Shown one piece after another: positions 1 to 12,942 of a DNA stretch of 64,000 nucleotides (positions are counted from its first letter, which is position 1; each line of letters begins with the position of its first letter). The translations under genes and the position numbers were made by a program. Source of the DNA: Fistulifera solaris (Eukaryota; Bacillariophyta; Bacillariophyceae; Naviculales; Stauroneidaceae); NCBI GenBank assembly GCA_030295235.1, contig AP026162.1:992001-1056000 (forward strand). The letters are read 5' to 3'. The notes under the pieces were generated by a model. It saw only the letters and a program-made list of their open reading frames with translations. It had not been told where the DNA came from and made no database searches.

Positions 1-387
1 ATTTGTTTAGAAGACAAGATGGTCAACCCCATGATTTTTACCAAATGCCAGCACGCATTCTGTTTTTCGTGCTTAGTGCGCTTACAAAGTCTCGGTCGAG
101 GTCCGCATAGCACTGTGAGTGGGACTAAGTGTCCTTATTGCCGTTCGGAGATCCCCGACTTGGTCGAGGAGTCGTCGAAATCGCGCATTTCGGTCTTGGC
201 AGCCCGAGCGGGTCGACGCGATTTGCCCGAAGAAGAGCGTGAAGCCCGTGTGGCAACGGCTTTGGAAGAAATTGAGAAACTGTACAACGCAGGAGATACC
301 GATCTGATGTTCTTTCTAATACCCATGAAAGCGAGACTACTCAGCTTGCGGGGTGACCATCGTGCGGCCGAAAGGTTAACAAGATAG
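1..387 (+). CDS. RING-finger protein, C-terminal part (5' end outside window)
   Basis: The reading frame is open from the left edge, so the N-terminus is missing. The first residues give a C3HC4-type RING: an ICLE start, then KCQHAFCFSC, then CPYC about 28 residues later, which together supply most of the zinc ligands. A helical, charged region of about 75 residues follows and ends in a conventional stop. RING domains of this type usually recruit E2 enzymes, so a ubiquitin-ligase role is likely, but no substrate-binding domain is visible in the retained part. A HECT ligase follows on the same strand after a repeat array. The RING call is firm; the specific family is unknown. Confidence 0.8.
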   Translation: MCLEDKMVNPMIFTKCQHAFCFSCLVRLQSLGRGPHSTVSGTKCPYCRSEIPDLVEESSKSRISVLAARAGRRDLPEEEREARVATALEEIEKLYNAGDTDLMFFLIPMKARLLSLRGDHRAAERLTR

Positions 388-419
388 AAAAGGACAACAA
401 CGTTTTATTTATTCTGTCG

Positions 420-640
420 TTCCAGAAAATCTGGAAAATCGGTGTTTGCGATCCTGCTGCTACAGAAATTCTGAGGGCTTTCCAGAAAATAATCTGGAAT
501 GACTTGGTGCTTGCGATCATACAGAAAATGTGTAGTAGTTCCAGAAAATCTGGAAATCATCTGGAATGAATGAATAGGCGTTAGCGATCATACAGAAATT
601 CTGAGGCTGTTCCAGAAAATCTGGAATGACCCGCATCATT
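420..640. repeat. ~60-bp tandem repeats with HSE-like palindromes
   Basis: About 3.5 degenerate units begin at 420, 480, 539 and 610. Each opens with TTCCAGAA, usually continued as the palindrome TTCCAGAAAATCTGGAA, and most include a GCGATCATACAGAAA-like segment. TTCnnGAA is the core of heat-shock elements. The array ends about 75 bp upstream of the HECT ligase start and fills most of the gap behind the RING gene. Confidence 0.75.
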
Positions 641-715
641 TGCTGTTTGCAAAATTAGTCCGTATAACAATGTTATCAGAAATAAGTGCACTCATAAAAT
701 AATCAGAACTTCGTC

Positions 716-3700
716 ATGTTTGCTGACGAGCTAGCGGGAAACTCCAGTCGTAAGCGGGCGGAAGAAAACAAAGCTCGAAGATTGAGACTCAAGGCGCAAC
801 AACAGAGAAAGGCGACGAGTGAGAAAAATGTGTCGTCGACACCCGTTCTTGTCGCTGACGAGGCAGTGCCGCTCGCCGAGCCCTCTTCAATCAAACCGTG
901 TTTATCTTCTCTATCGACAGAGCATACTACTTCAGCAGTGGCGAAGAACGTTTCGTCGACACCAGCAGCACCCAAAACAATCACTTCTTCCGCACAACTC
1001 TCAGCTGTCGAGAAAGCTGAACAACAGCGTCAAATTCGAGCCGAAACAACAAAAAGGTTCAAGCTTCGATCGTGATTCAAACATTTTATCGCCGATATAA
1101 CTGTAACGTTGACTTAAGAAAGCACCATGTTGAATTGTTATCCAAACGGACACAAGATATAAGTACGATTCGTGAGATGCTGCTTCAGACAAAGAATATC
1201 AGATATGTACCCCCACCTGCAACCGCGACAGCTATGGTACGGCAGCTTCTTTTTCTCACTACGCGGGTTATTTACGATAACAAGACGAAAATGAGAGTGA
1301 GGGTGAAACGTATTGACTCTTTTCGCCATTTGGATTTGCTCGCCAGTTTGGTGAATAACGTATTGCTGCCAGGGATGTCTAGTGTGGACGAGAAAGTCAA
1401 CCCTATGTTGTCATGGCTTGCAACACAAGAAGGACGAACTCGACTTCAACATCTTTTGCGTGTCGTGATGGTTGCTATTTCGTCAAAAAAGACAAATGGA
1501 AATGTTTTGGATTCACTTCTCCATTTCTTGCAGTCGGTACTAGGACTATCGAAAGATACATCAGCTCCGAAACAGGTTCAAGACTATTGCTGCTCGTTAT
1601 TATTTCCCAACAATTTGCCATTCTATGATTCGTCGCCATCAGACGATCCTCCCTATGCTTTTGAAAACAGCGATCTAGCAATGATTTCAATTGTGCGTTA
1701 CTTCCTACTATTCATATCCGCGGGACCGGACCCCATTCCCCCGGATGCCATGAACGCACGCGAATCATGCATTCCAGAAGCGTCCAGAGAGCAGGGTGGT
1801 GAGCTATTCTTGATTGTTTTACATGCTGTTAATCGTGCTCCTATGTCGAACAGACGTGGGCTCCAGAGCCAGATGGTTACCATGCTGATGACACTACCCC
1901 TCTTTACGTGGAAGGTCTCTAGTGCTGCTTTGAATGTCTTAATACATACAAATGATGCTTCAACAAGAACACCCATGGTTGAACTAATCGAGTCATTCAT
2001 GGAGCATCGGTCGAATGATTTGTCACAAGGTTATGTTAACGCGGTTTTAACGACTCAAGATCTTGTTTTGACAAGATGTCCGGCTACCCCAGCACAATGT
2101 TTGTTGGCGAATGTCGTTCAGTTAGGTCGAATATGCCCGACAACGAGCGGCATTGATACCGACCTGTTTGACTTCAAGTCAACGGCCATTTTATTTTCTA
2201 TGATATCAACACTCGTAGAAGCCATTCCAGTGGGCACTTTCACGGCAAGAGAGTCTTGCGTCGAGTGGATCGACGACGGACATGGTGTTCATAAGCCTGT
2301 TGTTTTGTCTCCGGTTGTTATTGAGCAGTGCAAAGCTCTTTTGGTTGACTCTCACGTGCGCCGAATGTTCACTATAGCAATCGATACCGAAATTTTGAAA
2401 ACGAACGAGGTTTTACAGAAGAAAGATGAGAAGGACCTGAAACTTGAAGATGAAATGATGAAAGAAGGAGCTACATCGGCAGCTGCGCTAGCCGCGAGAG
2501 AAGCCCGAATTGATCGGAGTAAAAGTTTTGGAACTCAAGTAAATGGGCGCGAAAGTTGACCAAAGGCGTTGCAAATCTTCTTGTCAAAGATGGAGATGCA
2601 GGTGCGAAAGAAACCATATTTACCGACAAAATGAGTACAAGTGGGTTGAAAAATATTTCTAGCGAGTCGCGAAGATATGCCGAGGGCAGTCATACTAAAT
2701 ATACAAGAGATCTGTTGTTTTGTCTGACCAGGACTTACGCCATTGTCATCGCGCGATGGGGTGGTGGAGGCAAAAACGATATCGTTCAACGAAAGCAGCT
2801 AGATCGCGCGAAGGGGGAACAAGACGTTGCTACCACTTCGGTAGAGCCCTGTGTGATCAGCCTTTTGAACACACTTTGCTTTGGAACCTCTTTGCTCAAA
2901 GTTCTTTGGGCTATAACACAATCAGATAGTCAAACGGTTGCAGAGTTGCATTCTGTAATTGATCCGGATAAAGGGCGTGTTCCGATTCGCATGCTGCAAA
3001 TCAAGCCAGCTATAAGCAGCGATTCGAGATGTGACGGATGGACACTGCTATTCATGTTTGTTTCCTTGCTTGGTCATGTGCTGATCGTAACTGACGATGT
3101 TGAGCTCTACGATATGGACAAACCGCTTCCCATCCACCAAATTAGACGGTGCATTCAACTGCTGAAGAAACTCCTCTATCGAGCATGTTGCCTCGACGAC
3201 TTGTCTGTTGCGCAAAATTCTACATTCTTTGGCCTTGCTTTGATTACCGCGTCATCGAAAGCGATGAAAGATTTGTACGATCGCTCTAGTCGACGACCCC
3301 TCTGTACACCCAAGCTTTGGATAGTCTCTGATTTGATGGAAAGCGAGATCCGAAGTTGCAAACGGCATGGAGACTTTTCGAGTCTACTTAATCTCCCTGT
3401 TCTGCGAATATGCCCCTTTCTTGTTTCTTTCAAGCGCCGACTGAAATTGTTCGAATGTATTATTACCACTAGTCGGATTGAGATACAAGGCGTGAACGAT
3501 GTAAACCCTTTCAACACGAACCCTTTGAAAAAAGGCATACCTGTCCGCATTACCCGGGGGCGGATCCTCGAGGATGGCCTTGCCACCATGAACAACTTAG
3601 GATCTAACATGCGCCAACGTATCGTCGTGAATTATTACAACGAAGCGGGAGTTCGAGAAACTGGAGTTGACGCAGGCGGTCTCTTTAAAGAATTTTGGAC

Positions 3701-4635
3701 CGACCTATGTGCGATCGCTTTTGACCCAAATTACGCTCTCTTTCGTGTCACAGATGGTGCTGGCGATTGTATGTACCCTAATCCGTCATCCGCAGCTGCT
3801 CATGGTTCGGATCACATAACTCTTTTGAATTCCTTGGCCGCATACTCGGGAAAGCTCTTTTGAAGGAATCACGATACATCCTCGATTTGCGCACTTTTTT
3901 CTGAGCTTTCTTCGCGGAGACTACAATTATTTACACATGCTACCAGATTTAAGCACCGTCGATCCTCAACTGTACAACAATTTAATGTTCCTGAAGACGT
4001 ACGATGGCGACGCCAGAGACCTTTGTCTATCTTTTACCGTTACCACGGATGACTTTGGCGGTACGAAAGAAATTCCGTTGGTTCCGAAGGGTGATTCCCT
4101 AGAGGTGACTAACGCGAATAAATTACGATACATTGGTCTAGTTGCCAAGTATTATGTCGTGGATCGAGTGAAGGAGCAAAGTGAAGCGTTCACTCGCGGG
4201 TTGTGGGAAGTGATTGATCGTTCGTGGTTGCGAATCTTCAACGAGCCTGAGTTACAGGTGTTAATTAGCGGAGCATCGGACGGCAAACTGGATGTAGAAG
4301 ATATGAAAGCCAATACACGATACGTTGGAGGTTTTACCGGGCTCGATCGTACAGTGGCGAGATTCTGGAATGTTGTTGCTCGATTTGACAGCAAACAGCA
4401 GGCAGATCTGTTGCGATTTGTGACAAGCTGCGAACGACCTCCTCCTTTGGGTTTTGGGAGCATGAATCCTCCCTTTACTATCCAGCGCGTCGGCATATTG
4501 CGAGACGGTGATAAACTCCCAACAGCGTCTACATGTTTCAACATTCTGAAACTCCCTACATACAGCAGCGAGAAAGTCCTCCGTGATCGACTTTTACTGG
4601 CAATTCAGTCTGGAGCTGGATTCGAATTGGCGTAG
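716..4635 (+). CDS. HECT E3 ubiquitin ligase, UBE3C/Hul5 family
   Basis: This is a ubiquitin-protein ligase of about 1,300 residues. The N-terminus is a basic helix beginning MFADELAGNSSRKRAEENKA, then an IQ-like segment (VIQTFYRRY), as in UBE3B and UBE3C. A long helical middle leads to a HECT domain from about 3,600 to the end, with GVDAGGLFKEF and, near the end, LPTASTCFNILKLP holding the catalytic cysteine. It finishes with GAGFELA, the typical HECT tail. UBE3C/Hul5 ligases extend ubiquitin chains on proteasome-bound substrates. No intron is visible. The frame changes near 1,050, 2,527, 3,826 and 3,862; in each case one base appears to be missing from an A or T run, and homology continues smoothly in the next frame, so sequence error is likelier than decay. 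Confidence 0.92.
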
Positions 4636-4719
4636 TACATGTATTCAGTATAATGTAGCTTCAAATGTAACCTAAGTTGGCGTTAATGCACTTCCTTTTA
4701 GTTCTAAAAAGTGATGAAG

Positions 4720-5374
4720 TTATAGTTCAGGGCTGCTGGCAGGAGTCAATTGATCAAGAATGTGAATTCGTTCTTGAAGCCAAGCTACAAGAAAACATTG
4801 AGCAAAATATGAGACAGAGTAAGAAAACAAAGTACAAAAGCAACGCCAGAACTCACATTTCAATGCCTTTTCCATAGGCTTGCCTTGCATACTGATCAGG
4901 CGCTGCAACTCCTTCGATACGGCATCTACATCCTTGCCTTTCCATTTGGCAACATACTCACGCGCCTTCTCATCACATGTTTTTCTCGGTATCGTCGACA
5001 TCACATTTCGCAGCGAGCTCCACGTCGACGTACGCCATCAAGTGATCAAAGGAACGTTGACCGGAGTATTTCTCTTCCTCACCGTTCTTGTATACTTTGA
5101 TTGTTGGATATCCCGTAACACCATTCTCCTTACAAAGGTTTTCTTCTTCTCCACAGTTCACATCTGCGATGAAGACAGAGCTGTGAGCCTCTTCCGCCAA
5201 CCGATCCCAGTCGGTTTCATCTTGGTGCAGTGACCGCACCACGACTGATAAAATTTGATCATCCCATTTTTCCCCGACGACACGAGTTCATAAAAGGCTT
5301 TTCTCGTCCAGCTGTTGCGTACCCACAGCAATTTGAATGTAAAGTGTTACACTAATAAGGGAAAGGAACTTCAT
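4720..5374 (-). CDS. Single-domain PDI-like secretory thioredoxin
   Basis: The protein starts MKFLSLISVTLYIQIAVG, a signal peptide, followed by one thioredoxin fold with the PDI-type active site WCGHC, the cis-proline segment GVTGYPTIKVY, and a helical tail of about 80 residues. It is likely an ER or secretory-pathway disulfide isomerase of about 195 residues, shorter than a classical multi-domain PDI, and no KDEL-type signal is visible. An intron of 72 bp (4785-4856, GTGAGT...TAG) interrupts the tail. Single-base slips near 5,300, 5,212 and 4,983 change the frame within otherwise continuous homology. The start was chosen because it yields the signal peptide. The copia element lies about 210 bp upstream and points the other way. 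Confidence 0.85.
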
Positions 5375-5586
5375 CTTGATCATTTCAACCGAATAGCAGG
5401 TGTCTCTTTATTAGTGATAATAAGCAAGACGCCATTTCGGTTTTTGCGCGTCGCGATCGCCGTTTTCCGCGATAAAACGCAGCGAGCAAAAAAATAGTTT
5501 GAGTCGTCTACATTTTGTTCAACTGTTCGAGTACCACTCGACACTGACCGGTATTGCCCAAGATCTTTTTCCTTTGTTTTTCGCCG

Positions 5587-5738
5587 TGTTGTTTGCCAGT
5601 TTCTGTACGTCAACCGACCAACCCGTAACCCTCTCGGATCACGGCATCCACCAGTATTCGGAGCGACCATTTGATAGCAACCTCGTAGCTCATAATAATT
5701 GAGATCACCTTATCATCATCTAGAGGTTACCATCAATA
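5587..5738 (+). repeat. 5' LTR of the copia element
   Basis: A 152-bp repeat beginning TGTTG and ending CAATA, identical to the 3' copy. It is preceded by the target duplicate CGCCG. It would hold the element promoter, and any outward activity could affect the divergent PDI-like gene. Confidence 0.95.
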
Positions 5739-8700
5739 GATCTCAATTATCTTTTTTCTTTCCTTTATCTTTCGCGAATTGATTCACCGACAACAGTCGT
5801 CAATCTGTGACTTGTGGCGTCGTTGTTGCCACTAGTGCAATGTCCACCATCGACCCCAATTTCCCCCAGTTTCCCAACAGGGCTCTGGATGTCATCCCCG
5901 GACGCCCCACTTCATATACTTTGCGCATCCTGAAACGGCAAGTGTATGCAAATGCTGGTGCTATCCGTTCCGTACGTGGTGGTGGGGCCCATGGTCATTT
6001 GGGCGTTGCCATGCCCGGCCGAATATTTTGGCGTTGACCAATCAGCATTTCATCCCACCCCCTAACCCCGGATTGCCTCCGGTGCCCCAACAGGGGGACA
6101 CGAATTATGTTCTTACCGCCACGCGACAAGCTTACGATGCTGCGGTGGCGGAATTCAATACGTACACTGCTCTTATTGCCACTCTCCGCGCGCAAATTTT
6201 GGCCGCTGTGGAACCAATCTACCGTGAGGAACTCCTTGATCCGCTCCATGAGTACAATCTTGTGAGCATTTGCGATTTTCTGGCATTTTTGGATAATCAG
6301 TACGGTCAGATGACGGCCTTGGATTACGAAAACAATCGTGAACAGCTTTCCAATCAATGGGATCCCTCTAACCCTATTGAGCATTTATGGGCGACATTGC
6401 CAAAATCAAGGCCATTGATCCTAACATTACGGACGCAACGGTTATCCTCAAAACTCAGGACGCGTTGGCCAAATCTGGAGTATTCCATTACCACTTGCAG
6501 ACTTGGCGCGATAAACCGGCGGCTGAGCAGACGTGGGCGAATTTCAAGGATCATTTCACGCGCGGATTCTGATCGTAAACACAACCTTACCACTCAGGCG
6601 GCAGGCTTTCACAGTGCACACATGGCTGCCACATTCGCCAATCCCATTGCAGCAGCCGCGGGTAAAAATCCACCGTCTTCTGGCACACCGATCCCCACGG
6701 CTGGATTGGAACTCTTCTATTGTTGGTCCCACGGACTCAACCTGACCCACAACGGAGACGCATGCAAGAACCCGGAACCTGGCCACCATGCCGATGCGAC
6801 TGCGGCCAATCGCAAGGGCGGAAGTGAAAAGTTGCGCTTTGGAAAATCCGGCAAACCGAGCCGTAATGGTCGTCGCAACAATCCTTTGGCCAACTCGGCC
6901 GCTGCCCCTGAGCCTTCCGAATAGGGACGAGGGGAGCCTGAGCCAATTTGTCAGAACGATGTTAAGTTTAACACCACGTTAACTTCTCCGCCGTCTGTTT
7001 CTAATTCTAGCCCAGGTCCCCCCGCTCATCTCATTGCTGACTCAGGTAGTACCGGCAATTACGTCAGCAGTAATTTTCCGTCCTGAATATTGTCCCCACC
7101 AACAACCCTATTCACATTACCATTCCCGACGGATCAACCCTTACCTCTACCCACGAAGGCATCTTAGACTTCCCCGGGTTGGCGCCGGCAGCTCGCCATG
7201 TCCACATTTTCCCGGAACTCCACCAGTGTTCTCTTCTTTCCATTGGTCAACTGTGCGAGTCGCGGGATATCATGTACGGTTTGATGCCACGACCATGGCC
7301 GTCCACGACAGTCTTGACAACATTGTCCTCACTGGTCACCGCGATCGTGGTACCGGCTTATGGCATGTTCCAATTCCGCCTATTCCAGTCCCGCATGCCT
7401 CTATGCCAACACCGGGGCCTCCGCCTCAGCCCATGGCCGCCCGTGCAATTGGTGCACCCGCCCACGGCTGAACTGGTAGCTTTTGCTCATGCCTCTTTGT
7501 TCTCACCGGCATTATCAACACTGGAAGCCGCACTTTTGCGGGGCTTTCTTACCAACTTCCCGGGTCTCACGCTTGCCAGTCTCCGGAAGTATCCACCGCG
7601 CAGTCTCGCGAATGCACAAGGGGCACATGGATCAAATTCGAAAAAATCTGAGGTCCACTAAGCACCTACCCGGCCCTCCTACTGATGCACTATTGTTTCC
7701 CGGCGACACAGAGCTTGAGGATCAACAACCACAACAGTTGGCGGCACGCACAAATTTTTGCTACATCAGCATTATTGAACCTACAGGTCAAATCTATACC
7801 GATCAGACCGGCAAATTCATCACGCCGTCTACAACTGGTAATAATTATCTCATGGTTCTTTATGATTACGACAGCAATTCTATCTGGGCACAGCCATACC
7901 CTACTAAAACAAGTGCCAGTCTTGTGACCGCCTACAAAAAGCTCCATAATCGTCTTGTCCGTGGAGGCCTACGACCTCTGCAACGCTTAGATAATGAGGC
8001 TTCCCATGAGTTAAAAGAGTTCATGACGGATGAAGGAATTGATTACCAGCTTGTCCCGCCCGGCAGTCCATCGCCGCTTAATGCTGCCGAACGTGCTATC
8101 CGCACCTTTGCCAATCATTTCATTGCGGGTTTATGCAGTACCGATGTCAACTTTCCCTTGCATCTGTGGGATCAACTTATCCCACAAGCCGAAATCACGT
8201 TAAATTTGATGCGTGGTTCCCGAATCAACCCAAATCTATCTGCCTTCAGCGCAACTCAATGGCACCTTTGACTTTAACCGTCACCCACTTGGACCACCCG
8301 GCACCTTTGTCCTTGCCCATGAAAAACCAAGTAACCGCACTACTTGGTCGCCTCATGCCTTGGAAGCCTGGTATGTTGGTCCTGCTCTTGAATCCTATCG
8401 GTGCTACAGAGTGTGGATTATTGATACACGCGACACTCGCATTTGCGATACACTCGAGTGGTTCCCGCAACATGTCAAAATTCCAGCCAGTTCGTCCACC
8501 GACCTCATCTATTCTGCACTACAAGATATCCTGTATGCTTTGCAAAATCCGTCACCGGCATCCCCTCTTGCCCCACGCACAGATAGTCAAACACAGGCAC
8601 TCCAGGATGTTGTCACTTTGCTCACGACCATATGTACGGATGAGGATGCCGCACTTCCCAACGTGACTTCGATTCCGGCAATTGCGCCCACTTCCAAGGG

Positions 8701-10952
8701 TGGTGCCCAAAACGGTCCCCGACATCGCTCCACTTCCAAGGGTGGAGCCAAGAAAGGTGCATTTTGACCCCAACATACCATCCAGCGATCGCACAACCAC
8801 TCAACTTTATCGTGAATTCCAACAGCCGGCGATCTCCAGACCGCCCTGTGCCTCCCGGAGCAAACCCGACAGAGCCTGTTATGCCCACCACCTACCGTGA
8901 ATTAACTGGGCCTGTGGGCCGCCGCAATCGGCGCACTCAACGCCGCGCTCAACACAAGAAAGCTACTGCTGGTCCACACCTCATGGCCGGTGTCCCGCGT
9001 CGTTCTGGCCGTCGCCCAAACCTAAAGTTCCCTTTGCCGCTCCTGCTGTTGCCGCTACCGCACCTACGACACCCTCTATCACTCTCCCTTTGTTTGCGTT
9101 TTCATGGTACCGCGTTAAATCCCGACACCGGACGTGTAGCTGAATACCGTGAGCTCAGCCAATGTACCACCGGTCCCCTCTGGCAAAAAAGCAAATTGTG
9201 ATGAAATTGGACGCCTTTTTCAGGGCCTCGGACCGTCCTCCAAAATGCCCACTGGCACGGGATACATGCCACTTCATCTACCATCACGAGGTCCCTGAGG
9301 GTAAAACTGTCACCCACGTCCAAAGTCGTTTTGCGCTGATCGACCGGAAAAGGCCGATCCGAACGTGTTCGATGGACTGCGGGCGGTGATCGGATCCAGT
9401 ACCTTGGCGATGTTAGCACCCAAACGGCCGATGTCATTACGGTCAAAGTCCTTATCAACAGTGTTCTCAGTACTCAATGCTCAAGCAATGTCCATGGACC
9501 TCAAAGACTTTTACCTCACGGGCGAATCTTGACGAGTATGAATATATTCGGGTTCCGGTTTACCTCATTCCGACTTCATCATCGACTTGTATCAACTTCA
9601 CGACAAAATTCACAATGGTTTTCTTTATGTCGAGGGTCCGCTTAAAGGCATGTACGGCCTCCCACAGGCCGGCAAACTCGCACATGACCGGCTCCGTAAA
9701 TATCTTGCTCCCCACGGCTATGTTCCATGCACCCACACCCACGGACTTTGGCGCCACACAACATCCAATTTACTTTTTACTCTGGTCGTGGATGATTTCT
9801 TTGTTAAATACACAGAGCGCCAACAAGCGGAAAACTTACTTCAACTTCTCCAGCAATATTATGTTGTGAAAACCGATTGGTCGGCCAGTCGACACGTCGG
9901 TCTCACAATCAATTGGGACTATGACAATCGCGACGGCTGATATATCCATGCCCGGCTACGTCGAACGTGCTCTATCCCGCTTTGAACACCCAACGCCCGG
10001 CTAAACCAGAACATTCTCCTCACGCCTGGACGGCACCGATTTACGGATCACGTCAACAATACGCCCCAAACGTTTGACGATGCCCCACAAGTTAGCCCTG
10101 CTGTCACCACTCGAATCCAGGAAATTTTGGGAACATTGTTGTATTATGCCCGCGCGGTTGATTGTTCTTTACTTCCGGCCATCGGCACTCTCGCTACTCA
10201 ACAAGCCCACGCCACCGAACACACTGTTGAAGCTATCACGCAATTGCTCAATTATTGTGCCACACACCCCGATGCTACCGTCCGGCCTTCTGATATGATC
10301 TTGCACATTGAAAGTGATGCTTCCTATCTTTCTGAAACAAAGGCTCGCTCACGGGCAGCCGGCTACCACTATCTCAGCTCCACTCCAAGCACCAGTGACA
10401 CGCCGCCGCCTTTCAATGGACCCATTGCCGTGCATTCCACCATCCTGAAAGAAGTTGTATCCAGTGCTGCTGAAGCTGAACTTGCGGCTTTATTTTACAA
10501 CGGAAAGGAAGCCTGTCCGATTCGCACTGCACTTGAAGAAATGAATCACCCTCAGCCCGCCACGCCCATTGTCACCGACAATAGCACCGCCAGTGGAATT
10601 GCAAACGATACTGTTAAACAAAAACGCTCCAAAGCAATGGATATGCGTTTTTATTGGATTCGCGATCGTGTTCGACAAGGCCAGTTCCACATTTATTGGC
10701 AAAGAGGCGAAACAAACAAAGCAGATTATTTCACCAAGCATCACTCGCGCAAATATCATCAGCAAATGCGCCCCGTTTATTTTGTGGATCCACCGGAGCG
10801 CTCGAATTATTATGCGTGCCTAGCGCATGAAACTGAAGATGAAAATCCCCGTGCTTTTCATCGCGATGAAAATGAAAAACGAAAAAATCGGCACGACTCA
10901 GCATCTTACGGGACTGCGTCTCTCTTCGCTCCTCCTACTGCTGGCAAGGGTG

Positions 10953-11104
10953 TGTTGTTTGCCAGTTTCTGTACGTCAACCGACCAACCCGTAACCCTCT
11001 CGGATCACGGCATCCACCAGTATTCGGAGCGACCATTTGATAGCAACCTCGTAGCTCATAATAATTGAGATCACCTTATCATCATCTAGAGGTTACCATC
11101 AATA
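10953..11104 (+). repeat. 3' LTR of the copia element
   Basis: An exact 152-bp copy of the 5' LTR, followed immediately by the second CGCCG. The next gene on the same strand begins 122 bp downstream, so read-out transcription into it is possible. Confidence 0.95.
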
Positions 11105-11226
11105 CGCCGCGCCTCATTTTTGTTCTCCACCACAACAAACAATGCTCGAATGCACTACGTTTCTTTCACACTCCCCATTAAAGTCTTTATCCAAGATTTG
11201 TCTGCTTTCTAAAGTCCCAAGAGTAA

Positions 11227-12071
11227 ATGGGCTGGCCACAGGATTCTTCTTCTTCGAGTCCGTTCGATTGGCTGAATGATTACGTATCCGTCTCCCCGCA
11301 ACTTCAAAATGTGCTAAACGATGCCACCCCGCCCCAGCTCGTCTGTGTGGGACTCGCTTGTTCCGCTTCGTTCGTCGCCGGATGGAAAACGGCACGGTCG
11401 GGGTCTTCCTGGAAACGCATTACGTCCATTGCCGATATATCCTCCTCTCAGATGGGTCCAACGACGCCGTTTTTGCGCGGTCGCGTCGTGTCAGTGAGCG
11501 ACGGAGATACCTTTCGATTTCTGCATCTGCCCACTCGGTTTCATTCGTCTCACTTGGGCGATCGAAAAATGGCGGATGTTACTTTGCCAATTCGAATCTG
11601 TACCATTGATACACCCGAAACAGCAAAATTCGGTAAGCAGGGACAGCCCTTTGGCGACGAGGCCAAGGATTATTTGAAAGCAATGATAATGGATCGGATA
11701 GTAAACGTAAAGGTTCTTGAGAAAGACCAGTATGGTCGTGGTGTCGCTGAAGTCTACCGACCTGGTCCGTTTTTGGGCTGGCCTCGAAAGTACATAGATC
11801 AGGAAATGCTGAAAGTAAGTTCGTGCGGTTCGTCTTTCGACGAAGAAGTTTGTTAACCTAATGACCCTGAATGGCTTACATCGCATTCCATTGCTCTTTG
11901 ATTCACAAGGCGGGTCTTGCGGAAGTTTACGTAGGAGCTGGGGCTGTCTATGGACACAAGAGAAAGGAAGCCTATCTTCAGATGCAGTCAAAGGCTGAAC
12001 GAAGGAAAGTCGGGATGTGGTCATTGTACAATCGCGAGTCTGCTGCTGAATTTAAATCAAGGATGAAGTAG
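11227..12071 (+). CDS. Membrane-anchored TNase-like (SNase fold) nuclease
   Basis: The protein is about 249 residues. A hydrophobic segment lies near residues 38-53, followed by a staphylococcal-nuclease domain: VVSVSDGDTFRF, then IRICTIDTPETAKFG, then EKDQYGRGVAEVY, which carry the usual Asp, Arg and Glu active-site positions. The layout resembles fungal LCL3 proteins, which have an N-terminal anchor and one SNase domain. It probably cleaves nucleic acid in a calcium-dependent way. One intron of 95 bp (11815-11909, GTAAGT...AAG) precedes the last 53 residues. No frame problems are seen. The copia 3' LTR ends only 122 bp upstream, so its promoter may have been altered. Confidence 0.88.
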
Positions 12072-12942
12072 CGACTTAAATTGTTCATGTAAGTAGTGAT
12101 GGATCTAGATCTCTGGCACAATTGGAGAGGTTTATGTAGATTCGACAGTTTTTACCGTGGATTTAGCAAAACGTCCTTTGCTAAAGGGCTAGACTTGAGT
12201 CCATGTAACATCGATAGATTCTTTTCTAGATCAAGTGGTGGTCAACTGTTTAGCATTTCTGCGTTACAGATGACTACCATTGACTACGTCTCTGGTTTGC
12301 CTCGAACATGAATCATCAGATTTCCACACCAAACTTACATAGAAACTCCGTTCGTCCTCTTTCTAATTGCTGCTCGTTGTTTTCATTCAACGGGGACTTG
12401 GTAAACAAGCATGTGTGGTAATCGCGCTGCACTGTGTAAGTAAATATCATTAAGAATGGTCCACCTCCGCCACGATTGGTATTCAGTCAACACGAACTAC
12501 TTTGTTGCGTGCCGCAACGGTATGTTGGCTTTTTCGTTTAACTTCAAAACCAGATTTCCATAGAGCTATGGTTAGATCTTAGCAACAATTTGAAATAAAT
12601 AAAATTTGCTGCAAAATGCCGCCAAAAGCCGTTGAATACTCGTCTCGTATTCGACCTTCATGAATTTACTATGGCCCAGACTGTAGGTTCCACGCACCAA
12701 GACTGGTTTCAGTCATGAGAGACGTGGACGACGAATTTTTTCGTTTTCTGCGTTTTCCGCACAGAAGATCTTCGCGGAAGGAATGGCACCACGTCTGAGT
12801 TGTTACCTGGTATGGTTATTATTATTTGCATGTAATTCCGATTGCTCAAGTGCAAATAACGAGATCGTATCAGCACCCATAGCTTTCAGCGATTGAAATT
12901 GTGTTGAAAAGAGTGGGCAAGAGTTTGTTGTGTCGAGCAAGC
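12072..12942. other. Intergenic, no gene seen
   Basis: The gap between the TNase-like gene and the GNAT gene holds only short reading frames with no family resemblance. I see no repeat array or RNA gene in it. Confidence 0.5.

Larger units (their letters stand above)
5587..11104 (+). mobile_element. Ty1/copia LTR retrotransposon, CoDi-like (broken)
   Basis: A 5.5-kb element is bounded by two identical 152-bp LTRs and flanked by the 5-bp target duplication CGCCG (5582-5586 and 11105-11109). Coding remnants in order are a gag-like region (about 5.84-6.92 kb), a short protease-like stretch (about 7.0-7.3 kb), integrase core (about 7.6-8.3 kb), reverse transcriptase (about 9.1-9.95 kb) and RNase H (about 10.1-10.85 kb). 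Integrase before reverse transcriptase places it in Ty1/copia, and the likely group is the diatom CoDi elements. The coding region is interrupted at roughly ten places, so it reads as broken. Identical LTRs indicate a recent insertion. Host genes nearby also carry base-level noise, so the number of breaks should not be used for dating. Confidence 0.92.

Noticed and set aside
716-4635. HECT ligase as several separate genes or a programmed frameshift
   Set aside because: All four slips lie at or beside short A/T runs and the domain order is continuous; a single gene with sequence errors explains it better.
8680-8760. Short internal direct repeat (CACTTCCAAGGGTGG) in the copia element
   Set aside because: A local duplication inside the element; no separate feature.
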